From Sinimarinibacterium arenosum (GTDB lineage Bacteria; Pseudomonadota; Gammaproteobacteria; Nevskiales; Nevskiaceae): a DNA stretch of 64,000 nt. Made by a program: the position numbers and the translations under genes. The stretch is taken from NCBI RefSeq assembly GCF_005047655.1, contig NZ_SUKF01000004.1:186001-250000 (forward strand), read 5' to 3'. The notes below the pieces were generated by a model. The model did not search any database and was not told the DNA's origin. It worked only from the letters and a program-made list of their open reading frames with translations. Every line of letters starts with the position of its first letter. Position 1 is the first letter of the stretch. This document shows positions 20,547 to 31,915 of the stretch, one piece after another.

Positions 20547-20600
20547 GCGCGTCCCGATGTCACCGTATCCCGGCCACAGCGCGCCGCAGCCGGGACGCGC
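20547..20600. repeat. Inverted repeat between convergent genes
   Basis: GCGCGTCCCG (20547-20556) is repeated in inverse as CGGGACGCGC (20591-20600), with a 34-base loop, exactly between the stop codons of two convergent genes. It could fold as a long hairpin on either transcript, but has no T tract. Confidence 0.3.
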
Positions 20601-20795
20601 TCAGCGAGACTCTACGCGTTCGGGTGGATGGATCCAGCGCACTTCCACCCCCTGCATCGCGGCCTGCTGCTCGACAGCCGCCATCTTGGCGTAATCGATT
20701 GAAGGAGCGTTTTGACCGGAGCCAGGTTGCACCGCGCAGGCCGGGAGCACCATCGCCGTCACCAGGACCAGCAGCTTGGACATCGCAGATTTCAT
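20601..20795 (-). CDS. Small lipoprotein, unknown function
   Basis: A 64-residue protein with a type II signal peptide: MKSAMSK, a hydrophobic core and the lipobox LPAC, giving a mature lipoprotein of about 45 residues with no known domain. The start at 20795 is fixed by a strong GGAGGT ribosome-binding site (20801-20806). The mature sequence is charged near its end (WIHPPERVESR). It stands alone, downstream of the DAHP synthase gene on the same strand and convergent with the permease gene. The function is not known. Confidence 0.72.
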   Translation of the reverse strand: MKSAMSKLLVLVTAMVLPACAVQPGSGQNAPSIDYAKMAAVEQQAAMQGVEVRWIHPPERVESR

Positions 20796-20951
20796 GGCGT
20801 ACCTCCGCAAATGAGATCGGCAGACCGCGCCTTGCGCGCGGACATGTCGAGCATACGCCCGCCCTGATGCGATGGAGTCCCGATCCGACGAGCGGCCACG
20901 CCGCTGCATGACCCGCGCCACTGCCCGCCAACGATCGGTCCGCCAGGCGGC

Positions 20952-22298
20952 TCAGCCCGCGACGCGGGCCATCTTCATCGCCAGCTCCAGCGCCTGCTCA
21001 TAGTTGAGTCGCGGATCTACCGTCGAGCGATATGCCCGCTCCAGATCGGCGTGCGACAGATTGCGCGCGCCGCCGGTGCACTCGGTGACATCTTCTCCGG
21101 TCAGCTCCAGATGCACGCCGCCGAGGCGTGAACCACAGGCTTTGTGGATCGCGAACGACTGCTCAACTTCGGACTGGATCTCATCAAACGGCCGCGTCTT
21201 GAAGCCGTTCGGTGTGCTGACGGTATTGCCATGCATCGGATCGCACATCCACAGCACGCGGTGGCCGGCGTTGCGCACCGCCTCAATCAGCGGTGGCAAG
21301 GCATCGGCAATCTTGCCGGCACCCATGCGATGAATCAGCGTCATCCGGCCGGGCTCGTTGTCCGGATTGAGAATGCGGCACAGATCGCTGACCCAGTCGA
21401 CCGACATGCCCGCGCCGACCTTGACCCCGATCGGATTGCGGATGCCGCGACAGTACTCGACATGCGCGCCGCCGATTTCGGCCGTGCGCATGCCAATCCA
21501 GGGAAAATGCGTCGACAGGTTGTACCAGCCCGGCGCGCGCGGCACCTGGCGCGTATGCGCCTGCTCGTACCACAGCAACAGTGCCTCGTGCGAGGTGTAG
21601 AAATCGACACGCGAGAAATCGCCGATCGGCTGGCCTGCCAGCGTCTCCATGAAGCGCACCGAGTCGCCCAGGGTATCGACCATCTGCTGGTATTCGACGG
21701 CCAGCGGCGAATGCTGGACCCAGTCGAGATCCCAGTACTCGGGGTGATGCAGATCGGCGAAGCCGCCGTCGATCAGTCCGCGGACGAAATTGATCGTCAT
21801 CGCCGAACGCGCGTGACCTTCGAGCAGTCGTTGCGGATCGGGCATCCGTGTCGCGGCAGTGAATTCCGGTGCATTGACCAGATCGCCACGATAGCTCGGC
21901 AGGCTGACGCCATCACGGGTCTCAAGGTCCGCCGAGCGCGGCTTGGCGTATTGACCGGCAAAGCGACCGATGCGCACCACACGCTGACGCATGCCATGCA
22001 CCAGCACCAACGACATCTGCAGCAACACCTTGAGGCGGTTGGCGATGATCTCGGGGCGGCAGTCGGCGAAGCTCTCGGCACAGTCGCCGCCCTGCAGCAC
22101 GAAACCTTCACCGGCCTGCGCGCGGGCGATCTGCTGCTTGAGGCCGTTGACCTCCCACGACGTCACCAGCGGCGGCAGCGTCTGCAATTGCTGCAGCGCG
22201 TCCTGCAGGCGCTCAGCATCGGGATAGTTCGGCTGCTGCGCAGCCGGGCATTGCTGCCAGGACGCTGGATGCCACTCGAGAGAAGAATGCGGGCTCAC
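20952..22298 (-). CDS. Class II 3-deoxy-7-phosphoheptulonate (DAHP) synthase
   Basis: The first enzyme of the shikimate pathway, joining phosphoenolpyruvate and erythrose-4-phosphate. With the GTG start at 22298 the product is 448 residues, the normal size for the plant/actinobacterial-type class II enzyme. Typical blocks are LQGGDCAESF, GQYAKPRS, GDLVNAPEF, YTSHEALLLWYEQA, the MCDPMHGN metal-binding stretch and HLELTGEDVTECTGG. An in-frame ATG further upstream would add about 60 low-quality residues and run into the mutS start region, so it was not used. The gene is divergent from mutS. The allosteric type cannot be read from the sequence. Confidence 0.92.
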   Translation of the reverse strand: MSPHSSLEWHPASWQQCPAAQQPNYPDAERLQDALQQLQTLPPLVTSWEVNGLKQQIARAQAGEGFVLQGGDCAESFADCRPEIIANRLKVLLQMSLVLVHGMRQRVVRIGRFAGQYAKPRSADLETRDGVSLPSYRGDLVNAPEFTAATRMPDPQRLLEGHARSAMTINFVRGLIDGGFADLHHPEYWDLDWVQHSPLAVEYQQMVDTLGDSVRFMETLAGQPIGDFSRVDFYTSHEALLLWYEQAHTRQVPRAPGWYNLSTHFPWIGMRTAEIGGAHVEYCRGIRNPIGVKVGAGMSVDWVSDLCRILNPDNEPGRMTLIHRMGAGKIADALPPLIEAVRNAGHRVLWMCDPMHGNTVSTPNGFKTRPFDEIQSEVEQSFAIHKACGSRLGGVHLELTGEDVTECTGGARNLSHADLERAYRSTVDPRLNYEQALELAMKMARVAG

Positions 22299-22386
22299 GT
22301 GATCGAAGCTTAGAAGCGATAATTGGGGGCGCAAGTATACGCCGCACCCCGCCACACGCCTTCGAACCGATCCCCCACGCACGCCG

Positions 22387-24978
<2,592 letters not shown>

Positions 24979-25005
24979 GCGGGACCCGTCGATGGGTTCC
25001 AGCGA

Positions 25006-25233
25006 TCAACGCTTGCGTGTGCGCACCGCACGCACGATGCCGATCATGGCCACGCTCATCATGATGCCGCCGAGCACGATCGCCACCAGATCGATCTGCG
25101 GCACCGGGATCATTATCGACAGCAGAGACACTGCACCAACGCGTTCCGCGATGCCCAGCGCCAGCAGCAAACTTCCGGCGCCATCCAGCAGAATCAGCGG
25201 CAGCGGAAACGGCAGTTGCGCGGATTCGCTCAC
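25006..25233 (-). CDS. Small membrane protein, unknown
   Basis: A 75-residue protein made almost entirely of two hydrophobic stretches (about residues 10-45 and 48-66), with a basic tail (RAVRTRKR) that should stay in the cytoplasm. The start is GTG at 25233, overlapping the stop of the DUF885 gene as GTGA, so the two are probably translated together. I do not recognise the family. It is convergent with mutS, with only 27 bases between the two stops. Confidence 0.65.
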   Translation of the reverse strand: MSESAQLPFPLPLILLDGAGSLLLALGIAERVGAVSLLSIMIPVPQIDLVAIVLGGIMMSVAMIGIVRAVRTRKR

Positions 25234-27020
25234 GGTGCGGCAGTCGAACTCCGGGCTTTCTGCGCCGGAACGAACTCGGTCATCACGGCCTGTTGCAGCA
25301 GCGCTGGCGGCAATAGACCCTGCGCCAGAATAAAGTCGTTGAACGCCAAGCGATCGAAGCGACTTCCCAACGCCAGCTGCGTGCGCTGTCGCAATGCCAT
25401 CAGCGCCTGATAACCGACGAAGTAGGACGTCGCCTGCCCCGGCGCGCGGAAGGTGTAGCGATCGACTTCCTGCTGCGCCATCCCCTCGGACAGCACAACC
25501 TCATCCATCAGGAACTGCTTGACCTGCTCCGGCGTCAGTTCACCCAGATTGACCATTGGATCCAGAAATGCGCGCGCCGCACGCATCAGCCGGTGCTGCA
25601 GCGCGATCAGCTGCCCATCCAGCGGCAAAGTCGGCTTCATCTCCGCCTCGGCATATAGCGCCCAACCCTCGACATTGACGCTGTTGAATGCAAACACGGC
25701 GCGCGCGATCGTCACCCCTTTTTCAAGCATCGCGGCGAACTGCAATTCATGCCCAGGGCGTGCCTCATGCGCGGTCAAGGTCCAGCTGGCGGCATCGAAC
25801 GTGAAATCGTCCGTCTTCAGGTCGGCCTGCCCCTCCTTCCCCGGCACATTGAGTGGCAACACGAACTCGCCATATTCGCCGGAGTTGCCAATCAGACGCG
25901 GCGGACTCATATGCGGCGCCGGAATGATCGCCGACTCGGCTTCGCTGGCCAGACGGATGACCGCCTCACGCTGCGGCAGGCTGACAATCTTTGCCGACTG
26001 AATCCGCTTCTCGATTTCGGCCAGCCGCTCGCGGTACAGCGGCAGGATCGCGTCACCCTCGATCTGTTGCTGCTTCAAGATGCGGATCACATCGCGATAA
26101 TCGCGCGCATCGAGCTTCATCACCTGCGCCACCAGCTGCGCCAGTGCCTGCATCTCGTTTCGAATCTCGGCAAAGCTCACCAAGGCGCGCCGGATCAGCT
26201 CCTGCGGCTCGACGTCGACACCGAACTGCTTGAGGTTGTCGGCGTAAAGTGCTTGCGGCAGGCGATGATCGTTACGCGCGCGCGGCAGCACGACACGGGA
26301 GACCCAGCCGTCATAGTCGCGCAGCTGCTGCTGCAATGCCGCCAGCGGTTCCTGGTAGCCGTCGAGTCCCGAGGCTTCGAACAACTCAGTCAGCCCCTCG
26401 ATCAGACGCGGTGAGTCAGCCAGATTCTGCTCCAGCTCGCCGCGATACGGGCCGACCAGACCTTCAACCTTCATCCGCTCCGCAGTTCGCGTCTTTGCCA
26501 GCTCACAGATCGACTGCGCGCCCTCGCCGATCCCGGCATAGCGACGCAGACGTTCCACCGCGGCGGCCTGCCGCTCTGGGGGGATGCGCGGGTCCAGCAG
26601 ACTGTGAATCCCCTGGAACACCGTTTCCGCAACGTTGTAGTACGGCAGCATCAACTCGTGCTGCAGACGTGCAGATTCAAGTTGATCATTGCCGGCTTTG
26701 ATCAGGATGTCGAGATCCTGGATCACCGCCGGACTCAGGGTTCGGCGTTTGCGTGCCTCAAGCACGGCCACCGCCGCCTGAGTGGCTCCACGCTCACGTT
26801 CATAGCGTTGCGGACCAAGATCGACGATATCGGTGTCATAGCCGTCGACGCCAAGTTCCGCGGCAGTCTCCGGCTCATACCGCGCCATGGTCTGCAGCAG
26901 CACGTCGGCATTCAGATTGCTCTGCGCAACCCAGTCGAGACCGACCGCCGTCTCGGCCTGTGCCTGCGCGGGCATCAGCGACGACATCACTGCTGCGGCG
27001 ATCAGTACCGCAATACGCAT
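25230..27020 (-). CDS. DUF885 family exported protein (putative metallopeptidase)
   Basis: A 596-residue protein with an N-terminal signal peptide (MRIAVLIAAAVMSSLMPAQA) followed by the DUF885 fold. The family's HE-rich motif is present as HEARPGHELQ, which resembles zinc peptidase active sites, and the YALYAEAEM-like stretch (VEGWALYAEAEM) and YFVGYQALMALR also fit. DUF885 proteins are treated as periplasmic peptidases, but the substrate is not known and the motif lacks the usual second His of HExxPGHH. It is followed, with a 4-base overlap, by a small membrane-protein gene and preceded on the same strand by a DUF2970 gene. Confidence 0.85.
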   Translation of the reverse strand: MRIAVLIAAAVMSSLMPAQAQAETAVGLDWVAQSNLNADVLLQTMARYEPETAAELGVDGYDTDIVDLGPQRYERERGATQAAVAVLEARKRRTLSPAVIQDLDILIKAGNDQLESARLQHELMLPYYNVAETVFQGIHSLLDPRIPPERQAAAVERLRRYAGIGEGAQSICELAKTRTAERMKVEGLVGPYRGELEQNLADSPRLIEGLTELFEASGLDGYQEPLAALQQQLRDYDGWVSRVVLPRARNDHRLPQALYADNLKQFGVDVEPQELIRRALVSFAEIRNEMQALAQLVAQVMKLDARDYRDVIRILKQQQIEGDAILPLYRERLAEIEKRIQSAKIVSLPQREAVIRLASEAESAIIPAPHMSPPRLIGNSGEYGEFVLPLNVPGKEGQADLKTDDFTFDAASWTLTAHEARPGHELQFAAMLEKGVTIARAVFAFNSVNVEGWALYAEAEMKPTLPLDGQLIALQHRLMRAARAFLDPMVNLGELTPEQVKQFLMDEVVLSEGMAQQEVDRYTFRAPGQATSYFVGYQALMALRQRTQLALGSRFDRLAFNDFILAQGLLPPALLQQAVMTEFVPAQKARSSTAAP

Positions 27021-27057
27021 TTACTTTTCTCCTGCGCCGAAGGCTGGAGCCCAATGG

Positions 27058-27306
27058 CTACATGCCGGCGCTTTTGAGCGCGAACTTCACCGCAAGCCAG
27101 ACCATCAGGATGAATCCAATCGTCATCAGGATTCCGATGACGATGAAGTGCGACGCCTTGCCGTGCTTGAAATCACGCTCACGGTTTTTCGAACTCTGGA
27201 CTCCGAAAAACGAAGCGCTGACGCTGGTAAAGGTCTGCCAGATCGTTGGCGCTTTATCCGATTTCGCTGGATCTTGGTTGCCTTGCTTGGAATCGTCGCT
27301 CTTCAT
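27058..27306 (-). CDS. DUF2970 domain protein
   Basis: An 82-residue protein matching DUF2970: a polar N-terminal 25 residues, then SVSASFFGVQSSKNRERDF and one C-terminal membrane helix (about residues 52-76). The SFFGVQS-xx-NRERDF core is the family signature. The domain has no known function. It lies 35 bases after the DUF2505 gene's stop and 37 bases before the DUF885 gene on the same strand. Confidence 0.8.
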   Translation of the reverse strand: MKSDDSKQGNQDPAKSDKAPTIWQTFTSVSASFFGVQSSKNRERDFKHGKASHFIVIGILMTIGFILMVWLAVKFALKSAGM

Positions 27307-27341
27307 CGTCGGTACTGGATTGTGTCGTTACTGGGAACAGA

Positions 27342-27833
27342 TCAACTGTAGTCAGCGAGAATCTTGCGCGTGGTCGCGATGTCTGCACTTTCCTTGGCAT
27401 TGATGTCGTCTACGGTGATCTTTTCGATCTTGCCGCCGATCAACGGAATGCCGCAGGTGACATTCCAGCGCAGTTGATTCGCCGCCCCCTTGCCTTCGTC
27501 CTTGAGTTTCATATCGCAGGCGACCTTGACTGGCGCCCCTTTGATTTCGACATCCAGATGCCCGGTCATGGTCTTCAGGTCCCAGGCATCCTGCTGCGTG
27601 ATCACCATGGTCGACGGCAAGAACTTCTTGGCGAACTCGGGCACCGGTGCGTTGCTTTTGGCGGTGTAGCGCACTTTGATCCGGAAGCGACTGTCGCTTT
27701 TCTCGTGCTCCAGCACTTCAATCTCGGTAAAGCCCAAGCCCTGATATTTGCGCTCGAAATAGTTGCGGTCCGAAAACATCTTGATGACCGTCGCCGCAGG
27801 CTTGTCGAACGTATGCTTGGTTTCAAATTTCAT
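27342..27833 (-). CDS. DUF2505 family protein (START-like fold)
   Basis: A 163-residue soluble protein beginning MKFETKHTFDKPAATVIKMF, which fits the DUF2505 family, whose members have a START/Bet v1-like ligand-binding fold. The start at 27833 is chosen because the sequence before it in frame includes the terminator of the upstream gene, and a purine-rich GGGGGAA lies ahead of the ATG. No signal peptide is seen, so it is probably cytoplasmic. The ligand is unknown. It is separated from the DUF1329 gene by a hairpin terminator, so it is likely transcribed from its own promoter. Confidence 0.78.
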   Translation of the reverse strand: MKFETKHTFDKPAATVIKMFSDRNYFERKYQGLGFTEIEVLEHEKSDSRFRIKVRYTAKSNAPVPEFAKKFLPSTMVITQQDAWDLKTMTGHLDVEIKGAPVKVACDMKLKDEGKGAANQLRWNVTCGIPLIGGKIEKITVDDINAKESADIATTRKILADYS

Positions 27834-27887
27834 CGAGTTCCCCCGTCTGTTTTCTGTTTTTACGACAAAAAGATTCGCGCCAACAAA

Positions 27888-27916
27888 GAAGCCGCCGGGC
27901 ATCGCCCGGCGGCTTC
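27888..27916 (-). terminator. Rho-independent terminator of the DUF1329 gene
   Basis: A perfect 13-bp stem (GAAGCCGCCGGGC with its complement) and a 3-base loop, followed on the - strand by a T-rich stretch. It lies about 57 bases after the stop of the DUF1329 gene at 27973. Confidence 0.85.
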
Positions 27917-27972
27917 GACTGTACACCAGATTGGCCGTGATCTGGCCGATCCGTTAACCCAGACTGCCGACC

Positions 27973-29328
27973 TTACTTGGTCGTCATCTTCTGCACCGAT
28001 GCGGCCGTGAAGTAATCCGGCTTGAACGATGCGGTCAGATCCAGCGGCTTGTCCTCGTTGAACGCGGCCGTGATGAAGTAACGGCCCGAAGTCAGGTGAT
28101 AGATCACCTCCGGCACCGTCGTCGCCGACAGGATGTTGTAGCCGAAGATCAGATGACCTTCCTGGAACTGATACAGCTGATCGCGGTTGTCATAGTCATC
28201 AACCAGGGCAATCGTCCACGCGTCCTCATCGATATAGAAGCGACGCTTCTTGAACGTGTGGCTGGTGCCTGCCTTGATGTCGGCCTCGACGATCCAGACG
28301 CGATGCAGCTCATAGCGCGGCAGATCCTGGTTCAAGTGACGCGGCTTGGCCATGTCCTTGTACTTGGTCTGCGGACCGGCGATACGGTTGGAATCGTACG
28401 CAATGTACATTTCCTTCTTGCCGACCATCTTCCAGTTGTAACGTTCAAGCGCACCGTTGAACATGTCGACCTGATCGTAGAACTGGTGACCGTCGGTGCC
28501 TTCGTACGGGTTGTCGCAGCACACGGTCGGCGCGCGACGGATTCGCTTCAGACCCGGCGAATACAGCCACGCGGAACGGCCTTCAGCGCCGGTACCGGCC
28601 TTTTCATGCACCAGAATGAAGGTTCCGGCCAGTCGTGGGGGCGCCACGGTCTTGGACAGATACTTCAGGAACTCACCCGAGCCCTTGGTCAGCGGCACCG
28701 GATCCTTGATCGACGCGTAGCCGAACTGGACGTCTTCGACCAGCTTGGTCAGCTGGAAGTCGCCGTTGGGCTGCACGATCATCTGGTTGTTGTAGCGGGA
28801 CACCGCCTCGCCACGCCATTTCAGCTTGTGGTTCCAGATCGGCTCGGCGCCGGTCTTCGGAATCGGGAACGGGAAACCGAGCTTGCAGTTGTTCGGGGTG
28901 TCCGGGTCCAGCATCTCGCAGCTGGTCGCGTTGGCCTTGGTCGCCGCAGCGATCTCGTTCGGCCAGGTCACAACGCGATGCGACGGATACACGTTCATCT
29001 TGTAGCTGTCGAACGTGCTGAGCAGATACTTGTGTCCTTCGGACAGCTTATCCGCGTACTGGGCCATGTTGGCCTTGGTGATCGTGTACAAGGGCTTCTC
29101 GCCGTCGATCTTGGGATCGTTCGGATATTCGCCCTTCAGCGAACCGCGGCGCTGCGCCGGAGTCCATTCAGGAATCGAGCCGTCCTTGTTGCCGGCACGC
29201 TCGGCACCAAACGGGGTCAAATCCTTGCCGAGGCGATCGGCTTCCTCTTGCGACACCTTGGCACCTGCCTGCCCAGCCATCAGGGTCAGTGCGAGTGCGC
29301 CGGTGAATAATGCAAGGCGCTTCTTCAT
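27973..29328 (-). CDS. DUF1329 family exported protein
   Basis: A 451-residue protein with a signal peptide (MKKRLALFTGALALTLMAGQAGA) and a full DUF1329 domain: GNKDGSIPEWT, LSEGHKYLL, FPFPIPKTGAEPIWNH, RRAPTVCCDNPYEGTDG, KMVGKKEMYIAYD and RFYIDEDAW. The family is related to LolA/LolB-type lipid-binding folds and is often found with outer-membrane DUF1302 proteins and RND transporters; none of those is adjacent here. The C-terminal half of the TPR fusion gene at 31916 is a paralogue, sharing the same block order. It probably works in the periplasm or at the outer membrane; the role is unknown. The gene has its own terminator. Confidence 0.88.
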   Translation of the reverse strand: MKKRLALFTGALALTLMAGQAGAKVSQEEADRLGKDLTPFGAERAGNKDGSIPEWTPAQRRGSLKGEYPNDPKIDGEKPLYTITKANMAQYADKLSEGHKYLLSTFDSYKMNVYPSHRVVTWPNEIAAATKANATSCEMLDPDTPNNCKLGFPFPIPKTGAEPIWNHKLKWRGEAVSRYNNQMIVQPNGDFQLTKLVEDVQFGYASIKDPVPLTKGSGEFLKYLSKTVAPPRLAGTFILVHEKAGTGAEGRSAWLYSPGLKRIRRAPTVCCDNPYEGTDGHQFYDQVDMFNGALERYNWKMVGKKEMYIAYDSNRIAGPQTKYKDMAKPRHLNQDLPRYELHRVWIVEADIKAGTSHTFKKRRFYIDEDAWTIALVDDYDNRDQLYQFQEGHLIFGYNILSATTVPEVIYHLTSGRYFITAAFNEDKPLDLTASFKPDYFTAASVQKMTTK

Positions 29329-29493
29329 GGGGATAGGTCTCCTCTACAAGGTTCAAAAGCCAGGGTTCTGGCTCTCATTCTGTGACGACAAACTGCGGGG
29401 CATGCTACCGAATCCAAGCATGCCTTGCCAGCTAGAAGACGCTGTTAGCGCTTAATCCATGCTGAACTGCGCAGGTGAGTTTGCGTTGGACGA

Positions 29494-30948
29494 TCAGCGG
29501 TCATCCACAGCGGGATCACCGGCGTCAGGGGCAGCCTGACGCGCAAGTGTGCGCTGCAACATTTCACGCGAATCCAGCTCGCAGTGCAGTGTCGCCAGCA
29601 TAATGAAGACACCGGCCAGACGACGATGCAGAAACACGATTTCGCGTGGCGGCAAACGGAAATGACGGGTCAGTGCGCTGACCGCCGCCACCCGACCCGC
29701 CCGCATCGGCAGATCACTCTCGCCCCAGCAGTAGGCACCGTCAGCATTGCGCAATTGTTTCGGCACGCGAGGATCATCGACCGATGCGAACGGCTCGACG
29801 ATCTGCTCGCACATCTGCGCGAACGCCGACACCACGCTGCGCGGAAATCCATCTTGCATGATGCCGATACCCCGTGCCCCTCTGAAGATGCGATCGTGGT
29901 CATGCTCCAGCGCTCCACGAACGATCTCGCTGTAGTTGTCGATGAAACCGCGACCGAAGATGCGCGTCGCGCCGAAATCCAGCAACACGATCCGGTCCGG
30001 GGCCGCGTTCTCACCCAAACGAATACGGTAGTTGCCGAAATGCGGGTCGGATTGAACCATGCCCCAATCAAAGAACTCGGCCAGGAACAGTTCGAGAAAT
30101 GCCGCTCCAAGGCGATTGCGCCGTTCCAGATTGAGCGACTGCACCGCAACGTCACGGACATGCTTGCCGTGCTCGTAAGTGGTGGTCAGCACACGGTCAC
30201 TGCTGTAGTCACCGATGACCTTAGGCACCACAAAGCGTGAATCCGTCGCCAGCCGCTGTGCAAACGCCTCGGTAAATCGCCGCTCGCTCTCGTAGTCGAC
30301 TTCGCGATGCAGCATCTCGCGAACTTCGTTAAACACCGGCGTGATGTCCAGACCCTTTGGCGTCAGGCGCGTCATGATCAGCAGTCGCGACAAGGTGCGG
30401 ATATCACTGTCGATGGCGTCGGCGACCCCGGGATACTGAATCTTGATGCACAGGTCGAGGCCATCCGACTTGCGCCGCGCACGGTGCGCCTGTCCCAGCG
30501 ACGCCGCCGCGATCGGCGTTTCGTCGATTTCCAGCTCACTCATGTGCTTGCGCCCCAAAGCGCGCTCCAGCACCGGCTGTACGACTTTCCACGACACCGG
30601 GGCTGTGTCGTCCTGCAGCGACGAAAGGACTTCGACCGCCTCCTCCGGCAAGAAATACTGTCCATACAGCGACAGCATCTGTCCGGCCTTCATCACACTG
30701 CCCTTCAGATTTCCGAGTTCGTCGGCCAGAATCTGTGCCTGGCGCCGATAGAACTCACGATTGGCATCGCTGCGTTCGACTTCGCCGCGGAAAATATTGC
30801 TGATCGAATGCGCCATGATCTTGGCGCCCGCTCCCACCCCGAGACGGGTCATAGCGAGACTGCGTTCAAATGGCTTGGTCTTGAGCGAGTCGATGCTAAC
30901 CTTTGTGCCCTTGGGATCGCGCGACGTCGGATCATCTGGGGATGACAT
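29494..30948 (-). CDS. AarF/ABC1/UbiB family kinase-like protein
   Basis: A 484-residue atypical kinase-like protein of the ABC1/ADCK family. It has the family's KAGQMLSLYGQYFLPEE block (KxGQ motif), QDDTAP, AAASLGQAH (Ala-rich loop), CIKIQYPGV (ATP-site Lys), QSDPHFGNY (catalytic loop) and LLDFGATR (DFG). Members support ubiquinone biosynthesis or lipid handling, and the intact KxGQ motif fits an ATPase-type member. It is not obviously UbiB itself: the C-terminal pair of membrane helices of UbiB is not evident. The start codon is only 10 bases from the start of a divergent gene. An internal start near the family core (Val17) is possible. Confidence 0.9.
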   Translation of the reverse strand: MSSPDDPTSRDPKGTKVSIDSLKTKPFERSLAMTRLGVGAGAKIMAHSISNIFRGEVERSDANREFYRRQAQILADELGNLKGSVMKAGQMLSLYGQYFLPEEAVEVLSSLQDDTAPVSWKVVQPVLERALGRKHMSELEIDETPIAAASLGQAHRARRKSDGLDLCIKIQYPGVADAIDSDIRTLSRLLIMTRLTPKGLDITPVFNEVREMLHREVDYESERRFTEAFAQRLATDSRFVVPKVIGDYSSDRVLTTTYEHGKHVRDVAVQSLNLERRNRLGAAFLELFLAEFFDWGMVQSDPHFGNYRIRLGENAAPDRIVLLDFGATRIFGRGFIDNYSEIVRGALEHDHDRIFRGARGIGIMQDGFPRSVVSAFAQMCEQIVEPFASVDDPRVPKQLRNADGAYCWGESDLPMRAGRVAAVSALTRHFRLPPREIVFLHRRLAGVFIMLATLHCELDSREMLQRTLARQAAPDAGDPAVDDR

Positions 30949-30958
30949 TGAACCGCCT

Positions 30959-31420
30959 ATGAAGAAGCTTGCCGATATTCTATTGCCTTCTGGACAACAC
31001 GCCGAGCTGACCGCCGCCGTGGTGCAGCTGATCGAGAATCAGGTTGCCGGCCGTAGCGGACTCAGGGGCATGGGCCTGAAGACCGGACTGGCGATGGCAA
31101 AAGCGGTCCGGCCCGACATCCTGCCGCGGGCCGTGCAGCGCCTGCTGCCGGAATTTGCCGAGGCGTTGAATCCGCTTTACCAGGATTGGGGCAATAGCGA
31201 CATCGAAGGTTTCGGAACCTTTCTGCGGAAACACTCGGAATCAGCGAGTGCGGCGCTGCTGGCGGTTGCCGATGCGCGGGTGCGTCAGGCCGGCAGCACG
31301 GTGCAGTCCATCTACGGGCGTCTGCGCAACAGTGCGGAAAACGAGGTTCATGCGGCACTGCCAGCGTTGTCGGAGCTGCTTGATCGCTTCCTGCAGGGAG
31401 CCACGCCGTCATTGGCATAG
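30959..31420 (+). CDS. Conserved hypothetical protein (DUF6918-like)
   Basis: A 153-residue, mostly helical soluble protein beginning MKKLADILLPSGQH, with AAVVQLIENQVAGRSGLRG and VRPDILPRAVQRLLPEF. This resembles the small DUF6918 group as far as I can recall; no function is known. It has no signal peptide. The start is 10 bases from the start of the divergent AarF-like gene and has no visible ribosome-binding site, so the mRNA may be leaderless. The divergent arrangement suggests that both genes are controlled together. Confidence 0.68.
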   Translation: MKKLADILLPSGQHAELTAAVVQLIENQVAGRSGLRGMGLKTGLAMAKAVRPDILPRAVQRLLPEFAEALNPLYQDWGNSDIEGFGTFLRKHSESASAALLAVADARVRQAGSTVQSIYGRLRNSAENEVHAALPALSELLDRFLQGATPSLA

Positions 31421-31511
31421 CGTCCCCAAGATCCATGACGCAACCGCGATTCCGGCTGAGCCGGCGCGGGAGAGTGATCAGTCGGCGTTCACCGCATCGA
31501 CGCGCCACTCA

Positions 31512-31802
31512 TCAGCGCGCAGCGTTGACACCCTGGCCTTCGCCACCACCGGCACCTTGCGCCAACGCACTTTCAACTTCCGAACGCAGCTGTGCGAGCG
31601 CAAGTTGTGCCTCGCGCCGCAGTTGAGCATCGCGCTCCAGACGCAGGCGTTCCACCGCATGACCAATCGGTTGCATCCCTGTTTGGAGAGGATCCACCGC
31701 CGGCGCGTTCACACCTGCTGCGGAAACGCTTCCCGACGCCGGCAGAGCTAGAGCCATCACCATGGTCGCTGCCGACATCCAACTAACCGTCTTCTTGCCC
31801 AT
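31512..31802 (-). CDS. Small exported protein with a coiled-coil-like C terminus
   Basis: A 96-residue protein with a signal peptide (MGKKTVSWMSAATMVMALAL...SVSAAG) and a mature part whose second half is a charged helix rich in Arg, Glu, Ala and Leu (RLRLERDAQLRREAQLAL), likely a short coiled coil. I do not recognise a family. It lies upstream of no obvious partner: it is convergent with the gene ending at 31420 and 113 bases downstream of the TPR/DUF1329 gene of the TonB operon on the same strand, so it could be a distal member of that operon. Confidence 0.55.
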   Translation of the reverse strand: MGKKTVSWMSAATMVMALALPASGSVSAAGVNAPAVDPLQTGMQPIGHAVERLRLERDAQLRREAQLALAQLRSEVESALAQGAGGGEGQGVNAAR

Positions 31803-31915
31803 CTTTCGCTCTCCGCATCCGCTGGCCGCGCGCAATCAATGCGCCACTTTTCTTTGATGCGGCAGTCAGCAAAAGGGTTGCAAGCGATTCGACGATTCCG
31901 CAGCAAACGCAATGC

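Noticed and set aside
24979-25005. An imperfect hairpin (GGGACCC/GGGTTCC) between mutS and the small membrane protein gene
   Set aside because: The stem needs a G-T pair and there is no T tract, so I could not call it a terminator.
29399-29425. Inverted repeat GGCATGC/GCATGCC between the AarF-like and DUF1329 genes
   Set aside because: A short 7-bp stem with a 13-base loop and no T tract; too weak to call an operator or terminator.
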